From CAYGUK01 sp964352985 (GTDB lineage: Bacteria > Pseudomonadota > Gammaproteobacteria > JAHCLG01), in assembly GCA_964352985.1 (NCBI GenBank), contig CAYGUK010000028.1, positions 1-40,102 of the forward strand: a DNA stretch of 40,102 bases. The letters are read 5' to 3'. Both the position numbers and the translations under genes were made by a program. Under the pieces are notes generated by a model. That model did not search any database. It had not been told where the DNA came from and saw only the letters and a list, made by a program, of their open reading frames with translations. Positions 17,591-25,607 of this stretch are shown here, piece by piece; position 1 is the first letter of the stretch; each line of letters begins with the position of its first letter.

Positions 17591-17720
17591 AGATTATTTT
17601 CCAGTTTAATCTTTTCAATCTGATTGCTGTCTACATCACGAGATGGTTGCATTGATTTAAAAGCAAAAAAGGTAAGATTATTAATTAAATGTAGACAAGA
17701 TAGGGTCGCATAATTTAATG

Positions 17721-17889
17721 AAAAATATAGAGAAAAATTCATAAGTTGCAGCTGATTTGTAATCAGCCGGTCCGCGGTTCGAGTCCGTGTGCCAGCACCA
17801 AATCTTCTTTAATTTCTGTAAGTTAAAATTCATTTTAAGTTCTCTTTTTATACCTACTGTGAAATATATTAGCCATTGTGAAATATATT
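17721..17889. repeat. att-like repeat copy A with tRNA-Thr 3' half
   Basis: 17748-17800 is the 3' part of a tRNA-Thr(UGU) gene: anticodon arm gctga-tttgtaa-tcagc, a five-base variable loop, a T arm (cgcgg-ttcgagt-ccgtg), acceptor strand tgccagc, then acca. No 5' half or D arm precedes it, so it is not a functional tRNA. After it come two 13-bp direct repeats tgtgaaatatatt (17858-17870, 17877-17889). The whole block aligns with 20103-20274. Integrases commonly use tRNA 3' halves as attachment sites. Confidence 0.8.
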
Positions 17890-17921
17890 TCGTAAGTGAT
17901 TGTTCAATTTTCTTAATAGAT

Positions 17922-18730
17922 TTAGTAATCAATCATCATTTGTATTTCTGGGTGACAATATTCAGCTTGGCCAACTCTAATAATTAAGTTATTTTCATAT
18001 TGATGTTTAGCTTTATCATGAGTGTGGCCGCACAATACTTCTAATTCTAATTGTGTATACTCTTTAGCGAATTTAGTTATTGTATCTCCAATAGTTTTAG
18101 AGGAGAAAAAGGGTAGCCAGTCATCATTACTAATTTGTCCTTTGTGTAGACAGCATTCTTTAAAAGGTGGTACATGCGTTAATATAATTATTTTATCAGG
18201 AGAGCCTTCCTTAACAGCTTCATATAATTGTTATTTAAGGATGGTAGAATCATAATCTGCTAATTGTTGCATCTTATTTAATAATTGCTGTTTTCCTAGA
18301 AGTTTTTCTTGGAATAAATCTCCAATAAGTCTGCTATCATTTAACACAACAGAACTTTTGAAATATTTTCATGACGCCCATCTGCCCATCCATCAACACC
18401 AACGATCGTAGTATTATTATTTAATTTAATAGGTCCTCTTTCTTGTAGCCAGAATAGATCATTTTTTTGATGAGTGAATTGTTTTAGCTTATCTCGTGTA
18501 TCATTCATAGTGCTTTTATAATAGTCATGATTCCCAAGTACAAAATATAGTGGCTTTTTAACTTTTTCATATAAGGTAATTAAAATATCTGTTATGGACG
18601 TTGATTCAGCAATATCACCTGTAATAAATATAGAATTACAATCAGATAAAACTATCTTATCATAAAACTCATTTCGAGAATGACATTCAAGAGAATTAAG
18701 GTGTATATCTGTTAACCATGCTGCTTTCAT
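17922..18730 (-). pseudogene. Calcineurin-like metallophosphoesterase, frameshifted and with a stop
   Basis: From the ATG at 18730 the frame shows the metallophosphoesterase motifs 'DIHL' (metal D and H), 'GDIAES' and 'GNHDYY'. It ends prematurely at 18341. A one-base loss in a poly-A run near 18355 explains this, because the shifted frame continues 'NDSRLIGDLF', 'THVPP' and 'CGHTHD' (the remaining metal-binding His residues) to TAA at 17922. A second in-frame TAA at 18231-18233 interrupts the tail. The ancestral enzyme was about 269 aa. It lies 6 bp after the nucleotidyltransferase gene on the same strand and was probably in its operon, as some phosphatases accompany such systems. It is now non-functional unless the frameshift is a sequence error. 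Confidence 0.8.
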
Positions 18731-18736
18731 TTGAGT

Positions 18737-19459
18737 TCATCCCAAAACATTTTTGATTAATTGATTAATCTTATCTGTCAGGATTTCGACACGAGAGCTA
18801 TTTAAATTTCCATATTGATTTAAATGACCAGGCAATGCATCGTGAAATGATTCGTCATTCATCATACCCTTAAATGAAGTTAGTAAATATTTTTTTAGAT
18901 TAATATCTGATTGCATAACTTCATCGAATATTTTATCGCGACCATCTAATACGCTGATAATATCTTCAAAATCATGGCTTGAGAAGTAATCTTTATTACC
19001 TCTAGACTTAAATGCCTCGAATTTAGTCGCTAAAAAATAAGGAGCAGTTGTTATGTTAATATCTATTTCTTCAAGCAATTTATAATTCACGGCATTATAA
19101 ATTGCTGGTTTATACCAAATATTACTAAAGCCTAAAATCTTTTCATCTGTTGGCATAATGTCTAAAATGAGATCATCATAACGCCAGCGACAAATAACTC
19201 CTTCGTGATTATCACGTTTAAATCCATATTGTTGTAATTGAGTTTCTAACTTGTAATAATCTTGTAGAGTAACAACATCAATTATACAATCTACATCTAC
19301 TGTATAACGAACATCTGGAGCTGCAGGATTATTAATAAAAATAGCAGTGGTGCAACCGCCGAGAAAAACAACTTTAGCACATAAATCTTGTAATTTATTT
19401 GCAGCAAAATATAACATTTTTAAATTAGCTAATTTTTTTGAACTTAATTGACTATTCAT
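18737..19459 (-). CDS. Nucleotidyltransferase-fold toxin candidate
   Basis: The 240-aa protein has the nucleotidyltransferase hallmark: 'FLGGCTTAIF' (G34-G35) and 'TVDVDCII' (D55-x-D57), with a later 'LDIMP' strand that can supply the third carboxylate. This is the same fold as AbiEii/MenA-type toxins that add nucleotides to tRNA, although the sequence differs clearly from the AbiEii homologue at 32385. Its start overlaps the end of the winged-helix gene by 8 bp. Together they have the gene order and coupling of a toxin-antitoxin pair, flanked by att-like repeats as expected for cargo. Toxicity is inference; a housekeeping nucleotidyltransferase is less likely given the context. Confidence 0.7.
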   Translation of the reverse strand: MNSQLSSKKLANLKMLYFAANKLQDLCAKVVFLGGCTTAIFINNPAAPDVRYTVDVDCIIDVVTLQDYYKLETQLQQYGFKRDNHEGVICRWRYDDLILDIMPTDEKILGFSNIWYKPAIYNAVNYKLLEEIDINITTAPYFLATKFEAFKSRGNKDYFSSHDFEDIISVLDGRDKIFDEVMQSDINLKKYLLTSFKGMMNDESFHDALPGHLNQYGNLNSSRVEILTDKINQLIKNVLG

Positions 19460-19976
19460 AACTTAGTTTCTTTTGTAATAGCTTGACAGCAATATTTTTT
19501 TCGCGCGTATTACCAATACGAATTGTATCAACAAGTGCAAGCAAATTATAAAATTCATCATCAGGAAATGCGTGTAATGATTCAGGAATTGATGAATAGA
19601 GTGGTGATAATGCGACGCCTTTTGTATCACCTTTTGCATAAGGCCAAACTGGTATTGGGTCGTCGCCTAATATAATTTCTCCTCTAAAGATAGGAGCCGC
19701 ATAAGCTGTTACCATTCCACGAGTATACTCACCTAACTTAATTGGGAATTGATATTTTAAACCATGAATAAAAAATTCTTCCGCAGCCTTTTTTATTGGG
19801 ATGAATTGCCCTTTGTTATCTTTTCGAAGCAAACCTGGCGCGATAAGTCTTTTAATACCAGCATTGATTTCTGATAGGCTAATTTTACATTGATTAGCAA
19901 GCTCTCGTTGTGATAATTGTTGATTAGCTTTAGCAATTAATTTAAGCAAAATAACACAATCTTGAGGTTTTAACAC
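19452..19976 (-). CDS. Winged-helix regulator/antitoxin candidate (GTG start)
   Basis: I place the start at the GTG at 19974-19976 (174 aa, 'VLKPQDCVILLKLIAKA'). GAGG lies 5 nt upstream. The longer ATG at 20015 overlaps a consensus -10 box (20014-20019, tataat on this strand), so it would fall outside the transcript. Residues about 5-65 form a MarR/ArsR-like winged helix ('LSQRELANQCKISLSEINAG'). The C-terminal half, with 'GEYTRGMVTAYAAPIFRGEI' and 'DDPIPVWPYAKGD', is a separate domain seen with nucleotidyltransferase partners. It probably represses its own promoter through the palindrome at 20028-20051 and neutralises the downstream protein. Confidence 0.7.
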   Translation of the reverse strand: MLKPQDCVILLKLIAKANQQLSQRELANQCKISLSEINAGIKRLIAPGLLRKDNKGQFIPIKKAAEEFFIHGLKYQFPIKLGEYTRGMVTAYAAPIFRGEIILGDDPIPVWPYAKGDTKGVALSPLYSSIPESLHAFPDDEFYNLLALVDTIRIGNTREKNIAVKLLQKKLSYE

Positions 19977-20013
19977 GGATGCCTCGTTTTCCAGAATTAC
20001 TATGATAAATATC

Positions 20014-20051
20014 ATTATAACATAAGCGTTCGCTATTCGCGAACAGCGAAC
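20014..20051 (-). promoter_or_regulatory. Promoter and palindromic operator of the wHTH/NTase pair
   Basis: On the minus strand tataat is at 20014-20019. Just upstream, 20028-20051 is a 24-bp near-palindrome with outer arms gttcgct and agcgaac around a perfect ttcgcgaa (20036-20043). It covers the -35 region, so a bound protein would block RNA polymerase. Autoregulation is inferred. Confidence 0.6.
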
Positions 20052-20102
20052 ATAATTAAATTACTGCCTACAGATTAAAATAAAATGATTGATTTTAATG
20101 GT

Positions 20103-20274
20103 AAAAATATAGAAATATAAATTTAACACAGGCATCGATTTGTAATCAGGCGGTCCCAGTTATCGAGTCCGTGCTGCCTGACCACATCTTCCTTTCCTGT
20201 CAAACAGTTAAAATCCTTTTTCAGTTCTTTTTTAATATCTACGGTGAAATAAATTAAGCAATGTGAAATATATT
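20103..20274. repeat. att-like repeat copy B, degraded tRNA-Thr 3' half
   Basis: This aligns over its length with 17721-17889. It keeps gatttgtaatcag and cgagtccgtg, but the T arm and acceptor are mutated. The paired 13-bp sites after it (20243-20255 and 20262-20274) keep the 19-bp spacing of copy A, although the tRNA-like part has drifted. The truncated integrase ends 12 bp further on. Confidence 0.75.
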
Positions 20275-20285
20275 ATATATAGGCA

Positions 20286-20726
20286 TTAGCCCAATGGCTT
20301 AACTAGTGTGTATCCATCAATATATCGCTTGGTTATTTCTTGACTTGAATGACCCAATAATTGTCTTGCATATTCTCGGCCATTAAGTTTTTCGGCATCG
20401 GTTGCGGCTTTATGGCGAATATTGTGAAAGCGAAACCGATTTTGCAAAATAATCGAATCAGTTTCTTTGTTATAAGTAGACAGTTTTCGCATATAGCGCT
20501 GCCAAATTGATTGAAATCCATCAGTTGTATATTTAGTGTTTCTTTTAGTAATAATTAAATATTCGCTATTTGAATTTCCTCTTAACTTTTTTGTCAGCTC
20601 GATAGCTTCAACCAAGCTATCGGTTAAAGAATAAATTTGTTTACGTCTATTTTTATTTGTTGTTTTGTATAATCCGTTTTCTTTAATATCAGTTAATTTT
20701 ATATTTTCGACATAACTCATCCACAC
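20286..20726 (-). pseudogene. Tyrosine integrase, C-terminal catalytic fragment
   Basis: About 138 of 146 residues belong to a tyrosine recombinase: 'TTNKNRRKQIYSL' (beta-hairpin region), 'HNIRH' (H101 and R104 of the box II HxxR), 'LGHSS' (H126), and nucleophile Y135 in 'RYIDG'. The N-terminal arm- and core-binding domains and the first catalytic arginine are missing. The reading frame opens inside an IS3 OrfA fragment, so the IS has replaced the integrase 5' part. The 3' end faces att-like copy B, as expected for an integrase beside its attachment site. Confidence 0.85.
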
Positions 20727-20793
20727 CGATCCCGGCTTCGCTTTCTGTTAACATATTAAATATTTGTGATTCACTTAATTTACTTCGCTTCAT
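20700..20793 (-). pseudogene. IS3-family OrfA N-terminal remnant
   Basis: From the ATG at 20793 the minus strand reads 'MKRSKLSESQIFNMLTESEA' and then 'GVDELCRKY', the helix-turn-helix N-terminus of IS3-family OrfA (consensus KRSKF-SE-x-QI). It breaks off near 20700 where integrase sequence begins. Confidence 0.8.
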
Positions 20794-21077
20794 TATAGAG
20801 GCTACTCGGTGTTGGTTTATTTTACAGTGTTCTCTACTTTTGAGCTGTCTTATTTTAAGGGAGGTCTACCATTGATTAATTCACTGATTAGTTGTAACAA
20901 GCTCATCTAAATGACTTAGAATTTTTTGTTGAATCTTCCTATCAGGCCAGTAAATTTTGAATGAAACTTTTCTCTGAATATGACAGTCGACACAATATAT
21001 ACAAACTTGAAAGTGAGTGCTTGATAATTTACTTGCAAATTACTCACGCCACTCTAACAGTAATCCTATTATATAAT
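20794..21077. other. IS3 left end and unassigned coding-like remnant
   Basis: 20794-20870 is probably the left end of the IS3 remnant, with cttattttaagggaggtcta as a likely inverted-repeat tip. On the minus strand, 20881-21063 stays in one frame with a single stop and reads 'FQVCIYCVDCH' and 'IYWPDRKIQQKILSHLDELV'. It looks like a decayed gene with a C-x-x-C-x-x-C pattern that I cannot assign. Confidence 0.35.
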
Positions 21078-21608
21078 TTATTGTGCTATATAATGGCTCT
21101 GTACTATAGAATCTAAATATACTTGAGTATTTATGTGATTGAACCGTATTGTAGAGTGTGGGCTAGCAAATAGTCTTGTACCACCACCTAGCAAAATTGG
21201 TAATACGGTAATAATCATCTCATGTATTAAATTATATTCTAAATATTTCTGGATTGTATAACCACCATCTATGTATAAATTAATATATCCTTGCTGGTTT
21301 AATAGTGTAGTGATATCTAATGGTGTCCCGCTCATCAAATGTACCTGTTCTTTTAGTTCAGATGGAATTGTTTTAAGTTTATTGCTTAGAACAAAAACAG
21401 GTTTTGTATAGGGCCACTCACAATCAAATCCTAATACTGATTCAAATGTATTACGCCCCATAACAAGTGCATCAATATTTTCTATGAAATTTGCAAATCC
21501 ACAGTCAATATTATTTGGGTTTGGGATCTCATTCAACCAATCTATTTTATTATTTTCATCAGCAATATAGCCATCTAAGCTTGTAGCAATAAACACTTTG
21601 TTTGTCAT
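21078..21608 (-). CDS. Dihydrofolate-reductase-like protein (RibD C-terminal family)
   Basis: The 176-aa product fits the DHFR-like/RibD-C family of NADPH-dependent reductases. It starts 'MTNKVFIATSLDGYIADENN', where SLDGYIA is the family's opening motif. It contains 'ALVMGRNTFESVLGF' (the GRxT/Y motif), 'VFVLSNK', 'LYIDGGY' (nucleotide-binding glycines) and 'LPILLGGGTRLF' at the C-terminal strand. Single-domain members such as YyaP/YwjB have no assigned substrate and are often found in mobile regions. It stands alone between IS remnants and has no operon partner. Confidence 0.88.
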   Translation of the reverse strand: MTNKVFIATSLDGYIADENNKIDWLNEIPNPNNIDCGFANFIENIDALVMGRNTFESVLGFDCEWPYTKPVFVLSNKLKTIPSELKEQVHLMSGTPLDITTLLNQQGYINLYIDGGYTIQKYLEYNLIHEMIITVLPILLGGGTRLFASPHSTIRFNHINTQVYLDSIVQSHYIAQ

Positions 21609-21735
21609 AATAATATATCTGTTAATTTAATTAATTCAAATTTATATAAGTCATATCTTATCATATTCTTATGCTTTGTTGCTTTTTAATCAATATTAGT
21701 TATCGACATAGATGATAATGGCGTTGTTGCATTAA

Positions 21736-22149
21736 TTATAGATCGATCTCCATCTGAGTTCGATAAGAATCAGGCATTCCAAGAGAAGTCATGATATTTA
21801 ATACGCTACATTTGATCAGAGCTTCAGCAGCTTGCGATTCAAATTTACGACCACTTAACTTAGCACCAAAAATAGTTTTGAACCTGAATATAGTAGTTTC
21901 TGCTTAACTGCGTAAATGATAACCGGAATTTATTTTCCATTTTTTCCTTCCAGCTTTTCTAATTTTTCTAAGATTATTATCACGTGGATGTGGTTTGTTT
22001 TTACAATTTCCATGTTGTTTTATTTTTGCATAAACTCTGGGTGGTATATTAGCGATGGGTAGTCGAATATTCACCACAGCTGGAAAATAATTAAAAAGAT
22101 TGTGCGTTAATTGGTAATGGTACATCAAGCCATAGTCATGAAGATACAA
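21736..22149 (-). pseudogene. IS5-family transposase remnant
   Basis: Two collinear pieces lie in the same frame with a TAA at 21904-21906 between them. The sequence 'IPPRVYAKIKQHGN', 'KPHPRDNNLRKIRKAGRKKW', 'FGAKLSGRKFESQAAEALIK' and 'MTSLGMP' is the C-terminal half of an IS5-type transposase, ending at 21736. The N-terminal catalytic Asp regions are missing. ggcgttgttgcattaatta at 21719-21737 resembles the terminal repeat of IS5/IS903-type elements. Confidence 0.8.
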
Positions 22150-22184
22150 AAATGTTTACTATCTTTAAAGGCAAGTTCAAAATT

Positions 22185-22268
22185 ATGAGCGGTCTTGTAC
22201 TATTAAAAAACGGAACTCTGATTGATACGACAAAAGGTTACGATATTCTAAGTAATGAAACAGCTTGA
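22185..22268 (+). pseudogene. Possible amidohydrolase N-terminal fragment
   Basis: Twenty-seven codons, 'MSGLVLLKNGTLIDTTKGYD' and on to TGA at 22266-22268. The opening 'LLKNGTLIDTTKG' is like the first beta strand of amidohydrolase-family enzymes. The frame ends inside the cupin gene, whose ATG it overlaps by 14 bp. Confidence 0.45.
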
Positions 22269-22704
22269 ACCTTTGCTTTCTAATGAAATTGTAAATTTTA
22301 ACATATTAAGTAAAGATGAATTAGAGAACAAAAAATTTAGATATAATAAAGCTAAATGGCTTGAGTTCTCCTATGGAATTCAAAATGTACTTGTTGTTGG
22401 TCCTAATACTGGAGATAAAAATTTTCAAATAGAGGATGAATGTGGTGTAAATGTTTATATATTAAAATTACATAATAGAAACAAAATCAAATTAAACAAT
22501 TCTCATGCTGCCGCCTTAGTTATGCTTTCCGGACAAATCAATATTACCCTGCATCTTGATGAGGGTGATCTCACTATTTGGGTTAAAGAAGGTGATACGC
22601 TGTGTATCCCAGAAGGTATTAGTTATGATCTGAACTTAATAACGAGTGAAGCGAATTACTATCTTTATATTTCAGATAATCATACATGCGTTGAATTACT
22701 ATGA
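22255..22704 (+). CDS. Cupin-fold protein
   Basis: The 149-aa protein has the double-stranded beta-helix pattern of a cupin. The second half contains 'HAAALVMLSGQINITLHLDE' (the G-x-I/V turn and strand of motif 1) and 'WVKEGDTLCIPEGISYDL' (motif 2: P-x-G-x-x-H/Y-x-x). The usual motif-1 histidines are not clear, so metal binding is uncertain. It may be a sugar- or amino-acid-type isomerase or a simple sensor. Its stop overlaps the start of the broken aldolase gene (ATGA), so they once formed an operon. The ribosome site is weak. It could itself be decaying. Confidence 0.6.
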   Translation: MKQLEPLLSNEIVNFNILSKDELENKKFRYNKAKWLEFSYGIQNVLVVGPNTGDKNFQIEDECGVNVYILKLHNRNKIKLNNSHAAALVMLSGQINITLHLDEGDLTIWVKEGDTLCIPEGISYDLNLITSEANYYLYISDNHTCVELL

Positions 22705-22904
22705 ATCATTTAAATAACAATTATTTTAATACAGCAGATAGATTAAACTACTGGACAGCATTACCAAGTTTAGAATTATTTCAACTAGCATTATATGAAA
22801 AGGCCTGAGACAGTATTACTATTGATTTACAACATGGATTAATTTCAGAAAATAATGCTATTCAAATGTTAACTCTGGGTCAGTTAAGTGATAAGCCTAA
22901 ATAG
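22701..22904 (+). pseudogene. HpcH/HpaI-family aldolase, N-terminal remnant
   Basis: The frame from the ATG at 22701 reads 'YWTALPSLELFQLALYEKA', a TGA, then 'DSITIDLQHGLISENNAIQM', and ends at TAG 22902-22904. The block 'TIDLQHGL' is the HpcH/HpaI aldolase signature (D-x-Q-H-G) for pyruvate-type aldolases. The barrel downstream is missing. The ATG overlaps the cupin stop. Confidence 0.65.
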
Positions 22905-23065
22905 TATTGAACAGCTGTAATCGGACCACCTCCGATTTCTTCAGAAAAACTATACCATTGACCTTTTTTGCCACCCGTCATTGTGATAAATTTAATATTA
23001 TCTATCCAGAAGAATATAACACTTATATCAATAAAGAGTTAACGAACTGAAGACGAGGTATAAAT

Positions 23066-23530
23066 ATGAATAGATTTATTAACGCTGTTAATTTAGTTTT
23101 TCTAATGATTATATCCTGTATGCTTTTTTTATTTATTCCGTTTAGCTACGGTGCTACATTGCAATCGATCACAAAGTCACAAGTCGAAAAGGTGTTTGTT
23201 AAAAAAACCCTCACTTCCATTGGTGTTGATAATTTAAATGGTAAAACAGTAGATAACAGTAATACGGTTTATCTTAATGGTAAGGGCGGCGTGATTGGTA
23301 AGATGGGGCAAAAACCACAAGGACTTCCACAAGTTGATTATGGGCAATATAGTATTGCCAGTGATGGTAAAGTTTATATTCAATGGCAACATTGGGACGG
23401 AAAAAAGCAACTTTGTTTTCATATCTATGAAACAAAAAATGCAATTATAACAGTCGACTGTTATAACGTATACCACAGTACATTTATGAAATCAGATATC
23501 AAAGAGGGTGATCACATCACCCAACATTGA
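23066..23530 (+). CDS. Small secreted hypothetical protein
   Basis: This 154-aa protein has a signal peptide: a basic start, a hydrophobic stretch 'LVFLMIISCMLFLFIPF', then a candidate cleavage site after 'SYGA'. The mature part is beta-rich, with 'NTVYLNGKGGVIGK', 'DYGQYSIASDGKVYIQWQHW' and 'LCFHIYE', like the small periplasmic beta-barrel proteins grouped as DUF995. The resemblance is by pattern only. It has a good ribosome site (gacgaggtataa). It sits alone between pseudogenes, so its presence may be recent or selected. Confidence 0.6.
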   Translation: MNRFINAVNLVFLMIISCMLFLFIPFSYGATLQSITKSQVEKVFVKKTLTSIGVDNLNGKTVDNSNTVYLNGKGGVIGKMGQKPQGLPQVDYGQYSIASDGKVYIQWQHWDGKKQLCFHIYETKNAIITVDCYNVYHSTFMKSDIKEGDHITQH

Positions 23531-23638
23531 ATTAACTCAAATACAAATATTTACACAGTCATGTTAATGCAACAGATAGCCAAGCCGAACACTATTGTGT
23601 ATTGAAAGGGCCGTCGCCAAAATGATTTATCACAAATG

Positions 23639-24313
23639 CTATATAAGCCAAGAAGGTATTATGAATTGGTAACCCAAGCTAAAACATTTGTTGACAATTG
23701 CTCTTCGTGAGTTGCATTTTAGCTTGTCTTTCAGGTTATCAATATAATTTTCAATGGTCCTTGCGGAGCGATGCATGATATTGCCAATTTCTCTGTTTGA
23801 CAACCCGCGTATCATATAAAATAAACATGTTGACTCTAACTTTGATAAATTAAAATCTTTATAGGGTTGAGAAATTTCATATATTATGTTTTCTTTAAAA
23901 GATAACAAATAATTAAGTTTTGCATTCAAATCTACAAGAACATTCAAATCTAACATATAAGCGGTAATGATGACCCCCGTTACATCATTGTCTTCTGAAA
24001 AATAAGGTTTAGAAATACCAAGGGCAATTTGAGGCTTGTTATCTTTGTAGGTTTCAATAGTGAGTAAAGCACGTTCTTTTTTTTCAATCATTGTTTTTTT
24101 GTCTTGTGCTATATAAAGTTCAGCGCTATTTGCTGCTTCACAGTTTAAATCAGAATCACTAAGACCAATAATTTCTTCAGGATGACTAAATCCAGTTAAA
24201 GTTGCTAAATTAGCATTTGCAAATATGTATTTTGATTGAACGTCTTTTATCGCAATATAACCAGGCATTGAGTATTGTAAAATTTGTTTATGATCGATTG
24301 TTGGTTTATTCAT
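23639..24313 (-). CDS. PAS-LuxR transcriptional regulator
   Basis: I favour the ATG at 24313 ('MNKPTIDHKQILQYSMPGYI'; 224 aa), because the earlier ATG four codons upstream has a poorer ribosome site. A PAS domain spans about residues 10-115, with 'YIFANANLATLTGFSHPEEI'. The C-terminal LuxR-type helix-turn-helix is at about 160-215, with 'LSNREIGNIMHRSARTIENY', the canonical GerE motif. This two-domain form is common in Legionella and Coxiella relatives. It lacks a receiver or autoinducer domain, so the signal is perhaps a ligand or redox state bound by PAS. It is divergent from the CDPS-like gene at 24471, which it may control. Confidence 0.9.
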   Translation of the reverse strand: MNKPTIDHKQILQYSMPGYIAIKDVQSKYIFANANLATLTGFSHPEEIIGLSDSDLNCEAANSAELYIAQDKKTMIEKKERALLTIETYKDNKPQIALGISKPYFSEDNDVTGVIITAYMLDLNVLVDLNAKLNYLLSFKENIIYEISQPYKDFNLSKLESTCLFYMIRGLSNREIGNIMHRSARTIENYIDNLKDKLKCNSRRAIVNKCFSLGYQFIIPSWLI

Positions 24314-24470
24314 TCTTGTTCTCAATTTAGAAATAATAATTTAACGAATTCATGTAAAATTCATTTATCATAGGGGATTAATTATAATTATTCTGTGACT
24401 AATTTTTTGCCTTATTATACTATTAGGGTGATTTTAACGCTATTGATTTATATTAACTACGATAGACTTT
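24314..24470. promoter_or_regulatory. Divergent control region between PAS-LuxR and CDPS-like genes
   Basis: AT-rich and non-coding. tatact at 24416-24421 is a fair -10 for the rightward gene, but its -35 is weak. No clear lux-box-like palindrome was found by eye. Confidence 0.3.
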
Positions 24471-25220
24471 ATGATAATATTTTTTAATGCGAATTTTATC
24501 ATGAATGACTTTTATGACCTTAATAGGCTTCCTAAAAATGGGACTATTGTAATGCCGCTATCACAATCAAAGCTACACACCAGTCAAAACCCCAAATCGA
24601 TTTATGAATTTTTAGAGTTTTTTTCAACAAAAATCAAATCCATATCAGTCGATGTAGTATTTCTGTATACTAATAGCTTATATCAGAACAACAACGGTAA
24701 CTCCCATGAGATTAAACTAAAAACCACTAACCAAATGACTCGGCATAAACTTGAATTATCTAAATTAATAACCGATTGGCGTGAATATACACCACAAGCT
24801 TTTCATTTTTTGCCTTGGGACTATATTATTTTAAACACAGATGTTTATATAAAGTTTCTTACTGCATTAAACCAATTGTTTAGGATAAATCGTGAGTTTC
24901 AAAATATAGTAGAATCCGATCTTCATAATATTACCTCAAAGCCAAATATTAGCTTTATTCTTGAAGAATTGGTGATAACACATATTATTAGACAAAATTA
25001 TGTAAAACTACCTAAAACGTTGGCAACTGAAAGTGGCTGGAGACTTGTCGCATATAATGGCCCCTGTTTAAAAAGTGATGTTTATTTACTACAAAACGCC
25101 ATATTGCCAATTAATCAAACATTATATGATCGTAGATATACGAACTGTTTATACGACTATCAAGCGAATTGTTTAATTCACTTAGACAGAATTAAAACGG
25201 AGAAATTTTACCATGTTTAA
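24471..25220 (+). CDS. Cyclodipeptide-synthase-like protein (tentative)
   Basis: This 249-aa protein matches the layout of tRNA-dependent cyclodipeptide synthases (200-300 aa), which make diketopiperazines from aminoacyl-tRNAs. 'IVMPLSQSK' could hold the catalytic Ser region, 'SVDVVFLYTNSLYQNN' the Rossmann strand, 'FHFLPWDYIILN' the R/P-W-D block, and 'ISFILEELVI' the conserved helix with catalytic Glu (family Y-x-x-x-E; here F-I-L-E-E). 'LVAYNGP' fits the conserved Tyr near the C-terminus, although the usual next residue (P or H) is N. Several key residues are thus atypical. Known CDPS genes cluster with P450s, and one lies downstream. CDPSs are documented in Rickettsiella and Fluoribacter. 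Family membership is plausible but unproven. Confidence 0.5.
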   Translation: MIIFFNANFIMNDFYDLNRLPKNGTIVMPLSQSKLHTSQNPKSIYEFLEFFSTKIKSISVDVVFLYTNSLYQNNNGNSHEIKLKTTNQMTRHKLELSKLITDWREYTPQAFHFLPWDYIILNTDVYIKFLTALNQLFRINREFQNIVESDLHNITSKPNISFILEELVITHIIRQNYVKLPKTLATESGWRLVAYNGPCLKSDVYLLQNAILPINQTLYDRRYTNCLYDYQANCLIHLDRIKTEKFYHV

Positions 25221-25607
25221 TATTACCTTGGTTTTTAAATAATCGTTATTTTATATAGTGATCGATAGTACAGAAATTTGAGATTGATAAAATTTCATAT
25301 TGAATCAACAAACCACAATGCGACAGAACCATAACTTAAACTATTTAATGCATCAATATATATAATGATTAACTGTATCAAGCATTCATTGCAAAGACAG
25401 GATGAATATTTTGTGTTGCATATAGATAAAGAAACAAACAAATTGTTGCGGAAATAATATCGCGTCATTCTATAATTAAGCAGTCTTAATTATAGGGTGT
25501 TTACACAACAATATCGTAGGAACCCGATTATCGGGTGATTTTCACCCTATGTATTGCATGTAAATTTCGATATGTTTTTTTTGCGAATTAACAAAGACAC
25601 TCACTTA
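25221..25607. other. Intergenic region with stacked hairpins
   Basis: A 10-bp inverted repeat (ctataattaa / ttaattatag, 25470-25479 and 25486-25495) is followed by acccga-tta-tcgggt (25522-25536). Then comes gggtga-ttt-tcaccc (25533-25547), sharing four bases with the previous stem, so the two cannot form together. A T-run lies at about 25574. This may be a terminator or attenuator between the CDPS-like gene and the genes downstream. Confidence 0.45.

Noticed and set aside
17748..17800. A complete, functional tRNA-Thr gene
   Set aside because: The anticodon arm, T arm and CCA are present, but no 5' acceptor strand or D arm precedes them, so it is a fragment.
17940..18255. Plus-strand open frames over the phosphoesterase region
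   Set aside because: They are antisense shadows; the minus strand carries the clear phosphoesterase motifs.
22905..22990. Coding-like minus-strand stretch containing 'GGKKGQWYSFSEEIGGGP'
   Set aside because: It is about 28 codons, has no start or stop context, and matches no family I recognise; it may be a gene scrap.
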